Assembly (NCBI GenBank): GCA_027037535.1
Contig: JALVZQ010000004.1
Span: 1-64,000, forward strand
Direction of reading: 5' to 3'
Source of the DNA: Acidilobaceae archaeon
GTDB taxonomy: Archaea; Thermoproteota; Thermoprotei_A; Sulfolobales; Acidilobaceae
Length of the DNA stretch: 64,000 nt
Under the pieces are notes generated by a model. The model was not told where the DNA came from and ran no database searches. It was given only the letters and a program-made list of their open reading frames with translations. Of the stretch, positions 25,719 through 34,120 are shown in pieces (position 1 is the first letter of the stretch; every line of letters begins with the position of its first letter). The translations under genes and the position numbers were made by a program.

Positions 25719-27491
25719 TTATCTTGCTCCCAATAATCCAAGCTTAAATATGGCAAACGACGAGATAACAGCTATAGCTAATACGCTTATGGCTATTAGA
25801 GTTTTTAGGTCACCGTTCCCGTTACTGGGCGTCACCTGTTGTTGTCCCTGGCTTGTGCTGGTTACTGTAATGGTTATTGAAGCAGTATTGTAACGGTTGG
25901 CAACGTCTACTGCCTTGACTATTATCTCGTGTGTTCCTGGCTGTAGGTTTAGACTATAGCTTGTAGCAGTAGGTGGGAGATTTACAGTTTGGGTTCCGTC
26001 TATTATTAAGGTTATTTTGGCGATATCGGCTGATCCTTTTTGTATTTTCCATCTCACGGTTATGTTTTCGTTTTCTATTGTAGCTCCCTGTTGCGGATAT
26101 AGTATTGTTACTGTGGGGGGTGTTGTAGGCGTTGTCTTTGATACTAGTGCCACGTATAGGCCTCCGCCTAGATCCGGATGTACTGTGATGGAGGGGTAAG
26201 TGGTCCATAGTGTTACTGTGTAGCTCTCAGGATCTATTCGGTAGAACCCTTTCGGATACCATACGTTCAGATCCCTGTCCCATACGAGGGGTATCAAGTC
26301 TTTCATGTTTAGTCCGAGTTCTTGAAGCTTTTCGGGATCTACGTGGAAGTGTATTCTGAAGCCGCCTGTCCCCTCAGTATTGTTTACGACAAGGAGTATT
26401 GGGCCTATTAATACATAGCCTGGAGGTGAGCTACCCGGGACCTGTACGTTATTATATACCCATAATTTAGTTTTACCGGTGACATGGGATGCTTCGATCG
26501 TAATATTCGGGTCTCTTAGGTCGAGACTATAGTTGAATCTATCTATTATCTTGTATATTGTGGGTGTTCCTGGATCTTCTACGTAGATTATTGAAGTTCC
26601 TATAAGGGCATCATGTATTACATACGTGCTCCCGGGAACAGGCATTTCAATGCTCATCTCGTATGTTAGATTATGCACGCCAGGTTGTAAATCCATAGTG
26701 TTTATCAACGGGAAACTGCTAGGGCTCCAGGGCCAGTCTCTCCCGGGGCTATAGGTCTGACTGCCGGATTCTCTAATTAGTTGATTGTTGTCGAGTGCTA
26801 GTATTATGGTCCAGTTTAGTATTGTCTGGTTTGCCATGTTGAGGAGATCGCATGGAGTAGGAGTACCTGTAACATTATCGGGTACATTGGATAAATCACA
26901 TGGCCAATAATAGTTGGGTATACCTCCTACGAAGCGGAACTCTTCTCCCTTAATATAATGTGCCCCGTTTCTCGGAAAAATAATTATGACGGAGGGATGC
27001 ATGTGATCTGGGCGAGTGACCGTTAAATTAACAGTCGTTTTAGCGCCAAGAGTGTCCTCAGCTATTAGAGTAAGAGTTATACTGTTTACTTGTTCTCCTG
27101 CTCTCTCACTATATATTTCGAAGAATGTGTTGATCCAATAGCCGCCTGTATAGAGTGTCGTATTGTATATGCCACCGGGATAAATAACTGCAAAAGGATC
27201 CAGGGGCTGTAATGGTACCATGAAGACGCCTGGAATACCGAATGACGCGTTTGCTATGCCATCAGGATCGTAAATCTTCACGAATAGGTCGAACATTTCA
27301 TTTATCTCTTCGTTCCAAGTAGGTGCAATTATTTTTACGAGGGGCGGACTATTATTTGCATCGGCTGGCCCTTCTAGATAGAGGCTTTGGTGGTGTACGG
27401 CATCGTCAACTGACAGTATCGGAGTAGTTAAAACTATGCCCATTAGGGGGAATACAATGATAAACATAATAATACTGGTGACAAGCTTCAT
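25719..27491 (-). CDS. Anchored, N-glycosylated surface protein (paralogue of 14645-16321)
   Basis: A 590-aa protein: signal peptide at 1-25 and C-terminal membrane anchor LIAISVLAIAVISSFAIFKL. In between lie the same modules in the same order as the paralogue at 14645: YDPDGIANASFGIPGVFMVP, YYWPC near the middle, YVEDPGTPTIYKI, WDRDLNVWYPKGFYRI and ILYPQQGATIENENITV. The cores align throughout while loops and stalk differ. Many N-glycosylation sequons. GGTGC lies 8 nt before the ATG. Role unknown; probably a cell-envelope pair. Confidence 0.82.
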   Translation of the reverse strand: MKLVTSIIMFIIVFPLMGIVLTTPILSVDDAVHHQSLYLEGPADANNSPPLVKIIAPTWNEEINEMFDLFVKIYDPDGIANASFGIPGVFMVPLQPLDPFAVIYPGGIYNTTLYTGGYWINTFFEIYSERAGEQVNSITLTLIAEDTLGAKTTVNLTVTRPDHMHPSVIIIFPRNGAHYIKGEEFRFVGGIPNYYWPCDLSNVPDNVTGTPTPCDLLNMANQTILNWTIILALDNNQLIRESGSQTYSPGRDWPWSPSSFPLINTMDLQPGVHNLTYEMSIEMPVPGSTYVIHDALIGTSIIYVEDPGTPTIYKIIDRFNYSLDLRDPNITIEASHVTGKTKLWVYNNVQVPGSSPPGYVLIGPILLVVNNTEGTGGFRIHFHVDPEKLQELGLNMKDLIPLVWDRDLNVWYPKGFYRIDPESYTVTLWTTYPSITVHPDLGGGLYVALVSKTTPTTPPTVTILYPQQGATIENENITVRWKIQKGSADIAKITLIIDGTQTVNLPPTATSYSLNLQPGTHEIIVKAVDVANRYNTASITITVTSTSQGQQQVTPSNGNGDLKTLIAISVLAIAVISSFAIFKLGLLGAR

Positions 27492-27837
27492 TTATCTAGC
27501 ACCATAGAAGACTCCAACAGGATCAGAGACTTATGTTAGTTGAGTTTGATCGATAGAATCATACTCTCAATAGAAGCATGATATTCCTGCTTAATATTTT
27601 GGAATTTTTCCATATGTTCTTTCTAAGAAGATTAAGACAATTATCGTAACATGTTTTGTATTTACTATCCTCTACCTGGAAACCTCCTGTGCTGGCTTTA
27701 CTTATTTGAATCACGAACCAATCATTATAAACTTAAAAAGGCTTTGATAAATCCGGCTACGGCCGCTTTTCCAATAGAATGCTTGAAGCTGTTTTTGCTG
27801 AGAGTTTTGAAGCCTATGCTTGAAGAGGCTTGGTAAT
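27492..27837. other. Intergenic region without a recognised feature
   Basis: About 345 nt. Two alternative frames over 27700-27830 look weakly coding (for example LKLFLLRVLKPMLEEAW), which could be debris of the integrated element whose integrase fragment follows. Nothing firm. Confidence 0.35.
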
Positions 27838-28191
27838 ATGGAGACTGACACCGTATTAGAGTGTATCAACTATAAGGCTTCAAAAATGGGCTTCAAAATG
27901 TACATATTTGTTAAAAAGGTCGAATCAAACGGTAAAACGTATCATTATCTCGTAATCGAACAATACGATCCCAGAACAAAACGCAAAAAGGTCTTACTAC
28001 ACCTTAGCCTAAAGAGAATTCTAGAGGCGTTCAAAAATGAAGTGGATGATAAGGCGTTAGCCTCTTGGTGCGGGGGGTGGGATTTGAACCCACGCAGGCC
28101 TACGCCATCGGGTCCTCAGCCCGACCCCTTTGACCAGGCTCGGGCACCCCCGCGTCCAGTCCTGTATAATATAATAGTAGGGTTATTTTAG
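27838..28191 (+). pseudogene. SSV-type integrase N-terminal fragment, int(N), running into the tRNA-Leu att site
   Basis: From ATG 27838, residues 1-77 have the layout of the N-terminus of SSV-type integrases: a basic strand pair (MYIFVKKVESNGKTYHYLVI), KRKKVLLHLSLKRILEAF, then the frame enters the tRNA-Leu gene antisense and reads WCGGWDLNPRRPTPSG. In SSV1 integrase the att site is likewise inside the gene, and its tRNA-derived part reads PPGFEPG. The catalytic half int(C) with the tyrosine is not in this window. The translated tail past about 28070 is the tRNA and not a real protein part. Confidence 0.55.
28069..28153 (-). tRNA. tRNA-Leu (GAG)
   Basis: Minus-strand tRNA of 85 nt with acceptor GCGGGGG/CCCCCGC and discriminator A. 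The anticodon stem TCGGG/CCCGA encloses loop CTGAGGA, so the anticodon is GAG. A long class II variable arm (TGGCGTAGGCC region) and T arm CGTGGGTTCAAATCCCAC complete it. No intron and no encoded CCA. Upstream on the minus strand lie AT boxes (forward 28164-28174 and 28183-28190), either of which could be the TATA element. It is the target of two rearrangements: the int(N) fragment on its 3' side and the duplication starting in its T loop. Confidence 0.95.
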
Positions 28192-28210
28192 GCTTGTGCC
28201 AACCAGAAAG
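28085..28210. repeat. 126-bp direct repeat, left copy
   Basis: Identical base for base to 33036-33161 (constant offset 4,951). It covers the tRNA-Leu from the T loop to its 5' end plus 57 nt of upstream DNA. At the left edge the sequences differ (GTGGGATT against GAGAATA), and at the right edge they diverge after CCAGAAAG. The pair frames the AT-rich island. Confidence 0.95.
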
Positions 28211-28350
28211 TATTATGCTTGCCTAGATATTTGCTAGATGAAGCAAATAGTAATTATCCGCATTTCTATTCTTCACGAACTATGAACGGTGCACCGGCAT
28301 CACAGTAGATAGTATACATAGAACCTCGCATATTTGACGTTGGCTATTGT

Positions 28351-28396
28351 TAATAAATAGTATAATATAATTAAAATTATATTATACTATTTATTA
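28351..28396. repeat. Perfect 22-bp inverted repeat with 2-nt spacer
   Basis: The left arm TAATAAATAGTATAATATAATT cannot be written whole here; in parts it is TAATAAATAGT followed by ATAATATAATT. AA is the spacer, and the right arm 28375-28396 is its exact complement. It lies about 120 nt after the last gene of the island's minus-strand operon and close to the left repeat. It could act as a cruciform, transcription terminator or replication/recombination site. The rest of 28211-28513 shows nothing else. Confidence 0.85.
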
Positions 28397-28513
28397 TTTT
28401 TAACTCACATTAACTAGCAATATAGGAAAATTACTGTATCTGGAATGTAAGTTTAAAATATAGGTTCGTTCTATAAAAAGAGTTATAAATAATTTTTATT
28501 TTTTATTTAAATG

Positions 28514-29218
28514 CTATTCGTTTACTGTTCTTTTCACTAGTTTACCGGCCCTTAGTTCGATAATAGCTTCACTTAGTTCTAATAATTTAGTGTCGTGCGT
28601 TGCTATAATTATAATACGCTTTCCATTGTTTAGTTCCTTAATGAGTTCTCTAACAATGTTGGTACTCTCCCAATCTAGGTTCGAGGTTGGCTCGTCAAAT
28701 AATATGAGGGATGATGACAGTGCTTTAATGTATGTTCTTATAAAATTTACTTTTTTCTTTTCTCCGCCACTTAGTTCGCTTGGTAGTTTATTTTTCAAAT
28801 TATATATATTTAATTTTTCCATTAGCCTGTTCACAGTTTCATCAGATATATTAATAAACTTTCTAAATAATAAAATATTATCTAGTACATTTAAATAATC
28901 AATAAAAATATCTTCCTGCAACATATAAGCAATTGCCTCACGCCTAATACCTGCCCTTACCCGCTCGTCTAAACTATACAGACTTATAGTCTCATTTAAT
29001 AAGACTCTTCCCTGAGAAGGTACTCGTATCCCCGCTAATACATCAAGCAACGTTGTTTTACCAGCTCCATTTGGTCCAATCAATACATAAATTCCAGGTT
29101 TAAACTCTAGGTTAATGGAGTCTAGAACCCTTATATTTCTCGGATATACCACAGCAAGATTTTCAACTCTAACATGTTTAATAAACGTAATAGGTGAACC
29201 AGAGCTTTTCGTCCTCAT
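28514..29218 (-). CDS. ABC transporter ATPase of the island
   Basis: A 234-aa ATPase. Walker A GPNGAGKTT is at about 48-56, the Q-loop is YMLQED, the signature LSGGEKKK, Walker B SLILFDEPTSNLD and the switch IATHD. The FDEPTSNLD form fits the MacB/LolD and bacteriocin-export groups that partner FtsX-like permeases. The ATG overlaps the permease stop (ATGA), so the two subunits are translationally coupled. AT-rich codon use sets it apart from the chromosomal genes to its right. Confidence 0.93.
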   Translation of the reverse strand: MRTKSSGSPITFIKHVRVENLAVVYPRNIRVLDSINLEFKPGIYVLIGPNGAGKTTLLDVLAGIRVPSQGRVLLNETISLYSLDERVRAGIRREAIAYMLQEDIFIDYLNVLDNILLFRKFINISDETVNRLMEKLNIYNLKNKLPSELSGGEKKKVNFIRTYIKALSSSLILFDEPTSNLDWESTNIVRELIKELNNGKRIIIIATHDTKLLELSEAIIELRAGKLVKRTVNE

Positions 29219-31818
29219 TCTACCTCACCCATATATTCTCTTATAAACTTAGATATGTTCCGTAAATGGTAAACTAGGATACTTGACGTCATTATTAGTA
29301 ATGATGCTATTACCAATAACAGATAGATATTTAATTCCGAAGAAAGAAACCTTGGTAGTGCGTTTTTAATATATAGGATCAAGGCTACTATAATAAATAG
29401 TAGTCCGAGAACATATGAAATTAGTTCTTCCTTAATGAGACTCCTGGAGTCATAGCCTTGAGAAATTAACAGTTTAATTTTACCCTTGATAATAGACTCT
29501 AACTCATGCTTATACAAATATATTGCAATGATCATTGTAATACCACTAAAAACAACGAGTGGTAGTACCAATGATCCCAGACTAACATATAGTATAGACT
29601 GTATATTCTTTTCAAGTAGCTTACAATCAACGTAGTAGCTTCCATGTAACAATAATGGATATTTCTCCAAGATTTTATTTATAGTATTTGAATTATTCAT
29701 AATAATACCTAATTTTCCCGTTATCAGATATTTCTCAGATATGTTTAATTTTGTAAATTTACTCCATCTTACTACGAGAGCGTCACTAGAATAGTCCAAT
29801 CTTGCCATATATACAAGTATAGGATACTCATGAGGATTTTCATCGAAAAACCATAAGGGAAATCCCCTATCTACAATCTTCAGGTTGTTTATTTTGAAAT
29901 GAATAGGTTCTGTCGGAACAATTACATCAGAATAGTCGAGCCATACTTCTAATTCTGAAGTATTATTAAACGCTGAATATATTTTATCCCTATATCGTGA
30001 AGATGTGGATACAAATAGTACCCAGTCATAATTCTTATATCCGAGCTTATCTAGTAAATCGTCAGAAACTATAATAAGTGGTAGCTTTACCGAGGCTTTT
30101 TTAACAGTGATATTCATTCCTGGACTAGGATTTGAGATATATTCATTAGAATCAACATATGTTATAAAGTTCACATTGTTTACTCTTTTAACTAGGAAAT
30201 ATGTTACAAAATACCATTCATTTAAATCCATCTTTTTGAGATAATTAGTCAAGTTATATATGGACTCAGAGGTACTGGGTGAAAATATTATTCCCTGTTG
30301 GCAAACATTTAAGGGGACGTATTCAGATACTAATTCTTGTTTACCAAATGTTAGTGCGTATGATCCAATAACTGGAGATATTATTGAGAAGAATATTATC
30401 AATACTAGTAATGCTGTTCCCTGGTAGCCGGTAATTTTCGACATTTTATAAAGTATATTGTTAAGTGTTTTTGACCTAAGAATTAAGAATAAAACTATGG
30501 AGTATAATATTCCGTACAAGTATCCGTTAACAATTATTTCTCCTATAAAGGAAGCTGCAATACTTTTGATAATAATTATCTGTATTATTAAGATGATTAT
30601 TACTAGATATTTTGTTTTTAAATTGTATTTATTATACCTTCCACGTAATTTTTTATTTAATTCAAAGTCTATTCCTACGATATACATGCTTATTATAGAT
30701 CCAAGAAGAATTGATTGCACGTTAAATATATTTTTAAAGTCCGGATCTAATATTGGTGATACCTTGTTAGAAATATATATTGTTATTATCATAATAATTA
30801 ATGAAATTATTGTCATGATATGTAATTTATCGAATAACTTTGTAATATCATACCCATAACTAGCAAATAACTTGTAGATCTTCTGCTTCCTTGGTACATA
30901 CGTCTTGCTGAATATCATAAATACATACATTAAAACAAATAAAGTCATAACAATAAGAATTACTTCTACATATATAAGCATGAATTCACTGTTTTCTAAA
31001 TTAGCTTTGAGCGAAGTTGTCACGAGATCTACAACAACATAATTCACGTTATAAGACCTGAGTTGTCTAATTAATTCATTTTTGAAACCCTCTATAATGT
31101 TTACGCTTGAAGGTATGTTATTTGTTTCTTTGTTAAATGCGTACATTATTATAGTCACTGCAGGACTAGTACTATTTCCTTTATTATAATAATATCTAGT
31201 TAAAAATTCGTCAACATGTGCACCTATATAAAGATAGGTATTCTGAGCTATTCCAAGCGCTCTGACGGCACTATATATGGTACTTGTATATTTATTATCA
31301 TAATTCTCTATAATAATAACAGATAAGTTCTTATAGCCTAGAACTAATGATAAATTACCATGAGTATACCTAATATTAGTTAAATTGTCACTAACATTGG
31401 ATTCTAGCTTTATCAAACAATCTGTAGCATTACATATAGATCCTAGGTTGAAGCTAGATGTGGTAAAGATCAGGGATTTTGAAGGTACTAGTACTATAAC
31501 GGACTCGTTATCTAAAACTCCGTGAAATCCATATATTAATCCATTCTTTATGTAAAAATCTAATAGATGATCATTAGCATACTGGTTCGATAATTCTATT
31601 ATACTATTCAATATTCTTAAGTCATCAGTTTTGTTCAAGGAATCAGTATATCCTATAATCAAGTGAGGCTTGTCTAATGAGAGGATTCTATCATATTCCT
31701 TGTTTAATTGATAACTAAAATAAATACTTTCAAAAACGAAAATAATTGAGAACAATAAACCAATCACTAGATATAGGAATATTCCTGAAAAAAAGATTTT
31801 ATAGGACTTTGGTGACAT
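29215..31818 (-). CDS. Large two-unit FtsX-like permease (bacteriocin-associated type layout)
   Basis: About 867 aa from ATG 31818, chosen because GGTGGTGGAG lies directly upstream; ATG 31839 would add MRKRWWR. One membrane helix is at the N-terminus, then an outside domain of about 250 residues. A block of about six membrane helices follows, then a second outside domain (about 495-755) and three C-terminal helices including a VLPLVVFSGITMIIAIY-like segment. This double unit resembles large permeases found with bacteriocin exporters. No catalytic motif is visible. Operon order: secreted protein, this permease, ATPase. Confidence 0.78.
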   Translation of the reverse strand: MSPKSYKIFFSGIFLYLVIGLLFSIIFVFESIYFSYQLNKEYDRILSLDKPHLIIGYTDSLNKTDDLRILNSIIELSNQYANDHLLDFYIKNGLIYGFHGVLDNESVIVLVPSKSLIFTTSSFNLGSICNATDCLIKLESNVSDNLTNIRYTHGNLSLVLGYKNLSVIIIENYDNKYTSTIYSAVRALGIAQNTYLYIGAHVDEFLTRYYYNKGNSTSPAVTIIMYAFNKETNNIPSSVNIIEGFKNELIRQLRSYNVNYVVVDLVTTSLKANLENSEFMLIYVEVILIVMTLFVLMYVFMIFSKTYVPRKQKIYKLFASYGYDITKLFDKLHIMTIISLIIMIITIYISNKVSPILDPDFKNIFNVQSILLGSIISMYIVGIDFELNKKLRGRYNKYNLKTKYLVIIILIIQIIIIKSIAASFIGEIIVNGYLYGILYSIVLFLILRSKTLNNILYKMSKITGYQGTALLVLIIFFSIISPVIGSYALTFGKQELVSEYVPLNVCQQGIIFSPSTSESIYNLTNYLKKMDLNEWYFVTYFLVKRVNNVNFITYVDSNEYISNPSPGMNITVKKASVKLPLIIVSDDLLDKLGYKNYDWVLFVSTSSRYRDKIYSAFNNTSELEVWLDYSDVIVPTEPIHFKINNLKIVDRGFPLWFFDENPHEYPILVYMARLDYSSDALVVRWSKFTKLNISEKYLITGKLGIIMNNSNTINKILEKYPLLLHGSYYVDCKLLEKNIQSILYVSLGSLVLPLVVFSGITMIIAIYLYKHELESIIKGKIKLLISQGYDSRSLIKEELISYVLGLLFIIVALILYIKNALPRFLSSELNIYLLLVIASLLIMTSSILVYHLRNISKFIREYMGEVE

Positions 31819-31865
31819 TCTCCACCACCTTTTTCTCATGAGTCGTTAACAGCATATCCTTAATT

Positions 31866-32732
31866 TTACGGTTGGTTGCTTACAATGTCGATATATGTGT
31901 CATATCCTTCCCAGTTCCACCAGGTTCCCGAGCCGGAGCCAGTAGTTCCATCACCGAGTATATATGGTGTAGTCACATACCATATATTACCCTCTGGATC
32001 GTAGTATTGGGCAGTGATTTTAATGTGATATTGTGGAAGATAATAGCGGTTATTGTATAAGTAGTTACTATATATAGTTGGTTGTAATGACGCCACACAC
32101 CACCAAGGATTGTCTAACTCCCATCCCCATGTAGATTGATAATTTACCTCTGCTTTTCCAAGCCATAGTACACCATTAGATATATATTTATTTATGCTTG
32201 TAGATGCAGACGATACGTCAGATAGAGTAACACTGACACCGACATTAACATATTGACCACCGACATTAACACCAAACGACAGATCTACGGGCGATCCGCT
32301 CGCACTACTGTCAACATACCATCCCTGGGTCCCGAATTTACTTATATCGCTACTCTGCATATTGCGATGGCTCCATTTAAAGCCTATATATATAGTGTTT
32401 TTACCACAATCGCCGCACCATACACTGGATGATCTAACATACCATTGATAGCTACTTCCTTGCTTCCATACATAAGCTGCTACTGGCGGCTGTGCCACAT
32501 AACTATCCAATTTATTAGGGTTGTATAATAAATATGCAAGTGTAGCTGCTGAGTGAGTCATCTCAACACCATGATCTTTAGGCCATAGATCATACCATTC
32601 AATAGCAGTCGATAGTCCAGGATTTACAGAATAATAGTTCTGGTGATAGAATGCATAGGTAATCATCGGTAAATACACAATGATTATTCCTAGGGCTATT
32701 ATGTATGGTAGTAATTTGATTATTCTTACCAC
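31866..32732 (-). CDS. Secreted aromatic-rich protein, first gene of the island operon
   Basis: A 288-aa protein starting GTG, with GGGGTGA 5 nt upstream. Residues 1-27 form a signal peptide (LLPYIIALGIIIVYLPMITY, then AFYHQNYY). The mature part is very rich in Y, W, S and G, with a CGDCG motif and a lone WWC that may form disulphides, and beta-rich SFGVNVGGQYVNVGVSVTL. No family recognised. Located 27 nt before the permease gene and exported by Sec, it could be a secreted toxin, surface ligand or transporter-associated binding protein. I prefer a secreted effector, but this is inference. Confidence 0.7.
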   Translation of the reverse strand: MVRIIKLLPYIIALGIIIVYLPMITYAFYHQNYYSVNPGLSTAIEWYDLWPKDHGVEMTHSAATLAYLLYNPNKLDSYVAQPPVAAYVWKQGSSYQWYVRSSSVWCGDCGKNTIYIGFKWSHRNMQSSDISKFGTQGWYVDSSASGSPVDLSFGVNVGGQYVNVGVSVTLSDVSSASTSINKYISNGVLWLGKAEVNYQSTWGWELDNPWWCVASLQPTIYSNYLYNNRYYLPQYHIKITAQYYDPEGNIWYVTTPYILGDGTTGSGSGTWWNWEGYDTYIDIVSNQP

Positions 32733-32761
32733 GATCTCACCCCTTTGTTTCTATCGTTTAT

Positions 32762-32789
32762 TTTATAAACAAGCAAACTTGTTTATAAA
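32762..32789. promoter_or_regulatory. Operator-like palindrome at the island operon promoter
   Basis: TTTATAAACAAG and CTTGTTTATAAA form a perfect 12-bp inverted repeat with spacer CAAA. The TTTATAAA half closest to the gene sits about 30 nt before the GTG start of the secreted protein, the right distance for a TATA box with a near-leaderless transcript. Binding of a dimer here would block the promoter. Confidence 0.65.
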
Positions 32790-32799
32790 TCTTTTGCTC

Positions 32800-32821
32800 T
32801 TTTAAAATATATATTTTAAAA
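32800..32821. repeat. Perfect 22-bp AT palindrome upstream of the island operon
   Basis: TTTTAAAATAT followed by its own complement ATATTTTAAAA, without spacer. It lies 10 nt beyond the operator-like palindrome, possibly a second regulator site. The remaining 32822-33035 is very AT-rich and shows no gene. Confidence 0.7.
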
Positions 32822-33035
32822 CATATTTTCTTGGAGATTCTGGTCGAAATAATAATATGAACTATTAGATATTCAAATATCTAAATAAAAATATTAAATT
32901 AATTCTCCATTTATTATCAATTGTTTTTGATAACAATAATTGTAATCCGTCCTAACGATGCTGTTATTAAATTTCTTCTATGTTAATCTAAAAAATAGTA
33001 AGAACTAGTAGTAAGTTAATGAGACCGAGAGAATA

Positions 33036-33104
33036 TGAACCCACGCAGGCCTACGCCATCGGGTCCTCAGCCCGACCCCTTTGACCAGGCTCGGGCACCC
33101 CCGC
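33036..33104 (-). pseudogene. Truncated tRNA-Leu (GAG), 3' end missing
   Basis: The 5' 69 nt of the tRNA-Leu at 28069-28153 are repeated perfectly, from the acceptor 5' strand through the anticodon and variable arm to the T loop. The rest of the T arm and the 3' acceptor strand are replaced by unrelated sequence (minus strand TTCATATTCTCTCGG). It cannot fold at the acceptor, so it is not functional, though its promoter region is intact and a transcript may be made. Confidence 0.9.
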
Positions 33105-33161
33105 GTCCAGTCCTGTATAATATAATAGTAGGGTTATTTTAGGCTTGTGCCAACCAGAAAG
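33036..33161. repeat. 126-bp direct repeat, right copy
   Basis: Identical to 28085-28210. After its right end the sequence goes directly to the ribosome binding site and ATG of the gene at 33179, so this copy probably sits in the original chromosomal context on the right side. Confidence 0.95.
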
Positions 33162-33178
33162 CATAATGGTGCTTGGAG

Positions 33179-33559
33179 ATGTCAGGGTTTGAGAAGGCGG
33201 TTCATGTCAGGGTTTCTAGTCTTGGTGATCTTGTTCGTCTAGCGTCAACACTAGCTAGTCGTATGATTGTGATGCCTGTGTATAGGGTTTTTAGAGATGG
33301 TAGGACAGTGTATTTTCTCCAGATGATGTATAAGGACTATTACAAGTACTATGGTCTCCCCATAGTGTATTATTATGTCGAGGAGGATGCCTCGAAGAGC
33401 GCAGAGGAGGCAAAGTATATTCTTGCGAAGAGCGATGAGACTGGGGAGAAGATAGAGATCTCTAGGAAGACTAGGCCTGGATGGCTTGCTATACCCTTGG
33501 TGAACCTGGAGGAGGTTCCCAGCTATCTGGACGAGGAGGTATTACTGGGCAGGAGCTAA
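33179..33559 (+). CDS. Conserved archaeal hypothetical protein
   Basis: A 126-aa soluble protein (FEKAVHVRVSSLGDLVRLAS, VYRVFRDGRTVYFLQMMYKD, YYYVEEDASKSAEEAKYIL). No domain recognised; the alternating strands look like an alpha/beta fold. ATG 33179 has GGTG 8 nt upstream. It is divergent from the right-hand tRNA promoter copy. Confidence 0.75.
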   Translation: MSGFEKAVHVRVSSLGDLVRLASTLASRMIVMPVYRVFRDGRTVYFLQMMYKDYYKYYGLPIVYYYVEEDASKSAEEAKYILAKSDETGEKIEISRKTRPGWLAIPLVNLEEVPSYLDEEVLLGRS

Positions 33560-33630
33560 ACACCTATGAGTAATACTCATTGATATAATATATAGACAAA
33601 TGTGACAGCCTTTTCCCTTATATAGTTGGC

Positions 33631-33945
33631 CTAAGCATCCTCAGCTACGGCCTCGCCCTCGACATGTGATCCCAGTGCTTCCAGTGACTGTATTGCCTGA
33701 TAGAGCTGGTCAGCTATACTTGATCTCTCAGAGGCTTTCCGCAGTATAACGCCTGCATCGGTCACCTGGTATATCTTATACGTACCTTTCTTGTAGAGTG
33801 GAGCGATAAGCCCTAGCTCTTCCAGACACTGAAACGCGGCTAGTACCTTGTAGCGTGGTGCTCCTAGGTGGGAGACTGCGTCTCCTGGTGATAGTGGTCC
33901 TTCCTTCTCTAGGAGTTCTAGTATCATATAGGCTAGTCCTCTCAT
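33631..33945 (-). CDS. Winged-helix DNA-binding protein
   Basis: A 104-aa protein with MILELLEKEGPLSPGDAVSH as helices 1-2, LGAPRYKVLAAFQCLEELGL as recognition helix and YKKGTYKIYQVTDAGVIL as the wing, a PadR/MarR-like winged helix. A short helical C-terminus (LYQAIQSLEALG) may dimerise. It is convergent with the 33179 gene. Target unknown. Confidence 0.82.
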   Translation of the reverse strand: MRGLAYMILELLEKEGPLSPGDAVSHLGAPRYKVLAAFQCLEELGLIAPLYKKGTYKIYQVTDAGVILRKASERSSIADQLYQAIQSLEALGSHVEGEAVAEDA

Positions 33946-34120
33946 CGACTATGCACCCATTAAGATCGTTATGAGCCTTATCCTTGTTATAAAAGAGAGA
34001 GGAGTGTATTACCAATAGTATTACTCCCAGCGTAGGGATACGATCCTAGAATAGCCATTGTTTTTTCAAAACATGTTTTTTCCTGTAACTCCATTAAACC
34101 CATCGCGGGTGTAGGGGCTA

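Noticed and set aside
27651-27836. 61-aa ORF before the integrase fragment
   Set aside because: Competing weak frames over the same DNA; no family match that I recognise.
28065-28191. C-terminal part of the 27838 ORF (Pro-rich)
   Set aside because: It is the antisense of tRNA-Leu and its promoter, a read-through typical of int(N) att sites and not a protein domain.
30458-30859. 133-aa Ile-rich plus-strand ORF
   Set aside because: Antisense of the AT-rich permease membrane segments.
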